A DNA stretch of 32,855 nucleotides from NCBI GenBank assembly GCA_964467455.1, contig CAYXQJ010000034.1, forward strand, positions 1 through 32,855, given 5' to 3'. The translations under genes and the position numbers were made by a program. Source of the DNA: OLB6 sp964467455 (GTDB lineage Bacteria; Bacteroidota; Ignavibacteria; Kapaibacteriales; Kapaibacteriaceae). Positions 31,270 through 32,855 of this stretch are shown here, piece by piece; position 1 is the first letter of the stretch; each line of letters opens with the position of its first letter. The notes under the pieces were generated by a model. That model was not told the origin of the DNA, made no database searches, and saw only the letters and a program-made list of their open reading frames with translations.

Positions 31270-31515
31270 TCCACACCTGTGGATAACCACAGGACCCGGA
31301 CAACAATACGTAGTTTGAACTCGACTTGGTATACGTAGTTTCATATAAATTCTTGCGATTCAAGGACTTGAATTTTCAACCTGTTACAAAGACGACCGTT
31401 TTACTTATCACAAACAACTCCTAAGTGGTGCTACGTAGTTTTACGTGGATTCTATGCCATCTACGGAATTCAATATACGTAATTTTGCGTAAGTCAAGTG
31501 GTTTATCCACATTTT
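31270..31515. other. A+T-rich region bounded by two inverted perfect DnaA boxes (candidate replication origin)
   Basis: TGTGGATAA at 31278-31286 and TTATCCACA at 31503-31511 are exact 9-mer DnaA boxes in opposite orientation. The first is inside the palindrome CCTGTGG-ATAA-CCACAGG (31276-31293). Between them, 31301-31500 is about 36% G+C by hand count (73/200), well below the surrounding genes. There is no gene here. Genes run away from this point: minus strand to the left (except the kinase and the DUF559 fragment) and plus strand to the right. No dnaA, gyrB, rpmH or parAB is in view, so the origin call is tentative; the boxes could instead mediate DnaA control of the flanking promoters. Confidence 0.4.
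31307..31485. promoter_or_regulatory. Four TACGTA(G/A)TTT sites in the divergent spacer
   Basis: TACGTAGTTT occurs at 31307, 31332 and 31432 and TACGTAATTT at 31476, all on the plus strand; TACGGAATTC at 31462 is a weaker relative. The core TACGTA is palindromic. The last site reads TAATTTTG, which fits the Bacteroidota TAnnTTTG promoter element. They may be operators or promoter elements for the fibre operon, the SIMPL gene or an origin-associated function. Confidence 0.4.
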
Positions 31516-31519
31516 TTTC

Positions 31520-31810
31520 TCTCCCTCTTTCCCTCTCGCATTCGCGGTTTTACTCTCCCTCGGTCTCTCTCACCTTCGTGGTTTTACTCTCCCTCGGTCC
31601 CTCTCGCCTTCGCGAGAGGGACGCCGGATCGCTCAACCATTTCCCAAAGGGTCGCCTTCAGGTCACCTTTAGGTCGCCTTTAGGTCGCCTTTAAGTTCTT
31701 ACTCTCCCTCGGTCCCTCTCGCCTTCGCGAGAGGGATGCCGGATCGCTCAACCGTTTCCCAAAGGGTCGCCTTCAATTCACCTTTAGGTCGCCTTCAGGT
31801 CCCCTTTTTG
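31520..31810. repeat. Dispersed composite element, two full copies plus partial ones (minus polarity)
   Basis: TTTTACTCTCCCTCGGT, a hairpin of the CCCTCTCG..CGAGAGGG form, GCCGGATCGCTCAACC, TTTCCCAAAGGGTCGCC and then 11-bp AGGTCGCCTTT units occur twice with a 115-bp offset (hairpins at 31599-31620 and about 31714-31735). Shorter fragments precede them at 31520-31585. It is the reverse-complement arrangement of the element at 277-612. Confidence 0.88.
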
Positions 31811-31832
31811 CCATTTTGCGACACACTTAGAC

Positions 31833-31925
31833 CTCAAGGAAACCTAAAGGAGACCTCCTACCTGAAGGCGACCTGAAGGCGACCTGAAGGCGACCTGAAG
31901 GCGACCTAAAGGCGACCTAAAGGGA
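31833..31925. repeat. 11-bp tandem array (GAAGGCGACCT type), inverted relative to the preceding arrays
   Basis: Five clean 11-bp units at 31864-31918, with degenerate units before (CTCAAGGAAACCT, AAAGGAGACCT). The unit is the reverse complement of the AGGTCGCCTTC arrays at 31655-31800, so together they make a large interrupted inverted repeat upstream of the SIMPL gene. Confidence 0.9.
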
Positions 31926-31991
31926 TGTAACCTCTCAGAGCGCAGCTCCCTCTCAGATCATAGATCCCTCTCATTATACCGGAACACCCCC

Positions 31992-32726
31992 ATGACCCTC
32001 ATCTTGATCTTCGCCCTCGCTTTCTTGGCACCTACGACCTTGTGGGCCGCGGACACCACACTTGCGATGGTCGAAGTATCGGCAACGGCCGAACGGCGGG
32101 TGTTGGCCGACCGTGCGGAGTTTACGTTCACGGTGCAGGGACTGGGTTCGACGATGGGGTTGGCCGTTGAAGCGTCAACTCGGGCTACGGACTCGATCGT
32201 TGGGAAGCTGATCGCCTTAGGCATCAGTAAGGATCGGATCTCAACACGGCACTTCACGAGCGGTGAGAACCAGGGCGACAAAGCCTTCTTATCGTCAAGC
32301 CGCGATTACAAGGCGCGGATCACCACGCGCGTTACAGTGGACAGTTTACCCCTGCTGGCATCAGCCATCACACTTGTGAGCGAAGCCGATGTCGAAGAGG
32401 TCAGCAGCATCAACTTCTCGCTGCAGGATGAGGCGTCGCTGTTGCGCGACATTCGTAAAGAGGCCGCACGCACGGCACGACAGAAAGCGGAGGACATCGT
32501 CGGCGAGCTCGGCGCAAAGGTCGGACGTCTCCTCTATGCTGATGAGTCACTCAACTCCGGTTTCGGCTTCGGTAGCGAATATGGCAATGCCGTTGGCGGC
32601 ATCGTTAACACCGTTGTACGTCGATCGCGTTCGACCACGGAGACCGCCTACGTCTCCGCTGTGAGCTTCAACGCACCGGAGATGGTGTTGCAGGCCAAGG
32701 TGTTTGCACGGTATCGGCTGGAGTGA
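31992..32726 (+). CDS. SIMPL domain (DUF541/YggE family) periplasmic protein
   Basis: 244 aa, ATG 31992, signal peptide MTLILIFALAFLAPTTLWAAD. The whole mature chain fits the SIMPL/DUF541 family: an N-terminal strand VEVSATAERRVLADRAEFTFTVQGLG, a helix with LIALGISKDRISTRHFTSG, the middle strand YKARITTRVTVDS, then the conserved SSINFSLQDEASLLRDIRKEAARTARQKAEDIVGELGAKVGRLL, and a C-terminal strand VSFNAPEMVLQAKVFARYRLE. E. coli YggE is linked to oxidative stress tolerance, but the biochemical activity of the family is unsettled. It stands alone on the plus strand, 66 bp downstream of an 11-bp array, with no clear Shine-Dalgarno. Confidence 0.92.
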   Translation: MTLILIFALAFLAPTTLWAADTTLAMVEVSATAERRVLADRAEFTFTVQGLGSTMGLAVEASTRATDSIVGKLIALGISKDRISTRHFTSGENQGDKAFLSSSRDYKARITTRVTVDSLPLLASAITLVSEADVEEVSSINFSLQDEASLLRDIRKEAARTARQKAEDIVGELGAKVGRLLYADESLNSGFGFGSEYGNAVGGIVNTVVRRSRSTTETAYVSAVSFNAPEMVLQAKVFARYRLE

Positions 32727-32730
32727 GGTT

Positions 32731-32855
32731 ACTCCCCCCGGCCCCCTCTACATCTTTTACTCACCCCCGGCCCCCTCTCACCTCCATTTACTCTCCCCCC
32801 GGCCCCCTCATCGTCTTTTACTCTCCCCCTGGCCCCCTCTCACCTTCGTGAGAGG
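32731..32855. repeat. Tandem ACTCTCCCCCCGGCCCCCTCTCAC repeats ending in the dispersed hairpin
   Basis: Four imperfect units of about 28-31 bp, each reading TTTTACTC(T/A)CCCCC.GGCCCCCTC, follow the SIMPL stop. The last runs into the CCTCTCAC..GTGAGAGG hairpin at the window edge. It is an expanded form of the 'TTTTACTCTCCC' flank of the composite element and may help terminate SIMPL transcription. Confidence 0.85.

Noticed and set aside
31425..31694. Open frames of 61-89 codons over the repeat block upstream of the SIMPL gene
   Set aside because: They read through the hairpin and C/T-rich repeats; composition (Ser/Leu/Phe/Arg) reflects the repeats only.
615..32726. tRNA, rRNA, riboswitch or IS elements
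   Set aside because: Intergenic spaces were read for conserved stem-loops, terminal inverted repeats and transposase motifs; none was found beyond the short repeats described.

Overview
The window looks like a moderately high G+C chromosomal segment from a member of the Bacteroidota/Chlorobi (FCB) group, plausibly the Ignavibacteria/Kapabacteria side. This rests on C-terminal domains resembling type IX secretion (T9SS) sorting signals, DUF1573 and ASH/HYDIN-like proteins, Bacteroidota-style 'VGIGT...DPSALLEL' fibre proteins and a proton-pumping NuoM/NuoN pair. The lineage is an inference; there is no rRNA or other phylogenetic marker here. No tRNA, rRNA, CRISPR array, integrase or transposase was seen.

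Layout, left to right. (1) 1-235: 3' end of a DUF559 endonuclease-like gene, followed by a repeat-filled gap. (2) 615-10372, all minus strand: nuoM and nuoN run with overlaps into a T9SS-sorted ASH/HYDIN-type protein and an outer-membrane-type protein. A DUF1573 protein with a clear intrinsic terminator follows, then another T9SS-sorted protein. (3) 10373-10702: a divergent spacer made almost entirely of two minisatellites. (4) 10703-12733, plus strand: a soluble TPR sensor histidine kinase. (5) 12795-31233, minus strand: ten consecutive secreted or surface protein genes with overlaps or tiny gaps, a probable 18.4-kb operon. In transcription order they are a 1403-aa repeat fibre protein, a 462-aa fibre protein, three fibre proteins with YadA/Hep_Hag-like head repeats (878, 555 and 537 aa from the preferred starts), a 126-aa small exoprotein, two paralogous about 700-aa adhesin-like proteins, a T9SS-CTD protein and a probable outer-membrane beta-barrel. 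(6) 31234-31991: an A+T-rich divergent region with two perfect inverted DnaA boxes and four TACGTA(G/A)TTT sites, then a large dispersed-repeat block. (7) 31992-32726, plus strand: a SIMPL/YggE-family periplasmic protein, followed by more repeats to the window edge.

Two themes stand out. First, the operon builds several proteins from a small set of interchangeable modules: a shared N-terminal module, YadA-like heads, 'YTLP..GQVL..W' connectors and two classes of C-terminal cap. It has no YadA anchor, no S74 chaperone and no phage genes, which suggests a chromosomal multi-subunit surface fibre. Second, the window is studded with two kinds of short repeat: a composite dispersed element (11-bp array, linker, covarying hairpin, GAGGGAGAGTAAAA tail) and GAC-rich 7/12/13/15-bp minisatellites. 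Both have invaded coding sequence, where they changed the N-termini of two secreted proteins and a T9SS sorting domain. The only origin-like signal is at 31.28-31.51 kb, and most genes are transcribed away from it.
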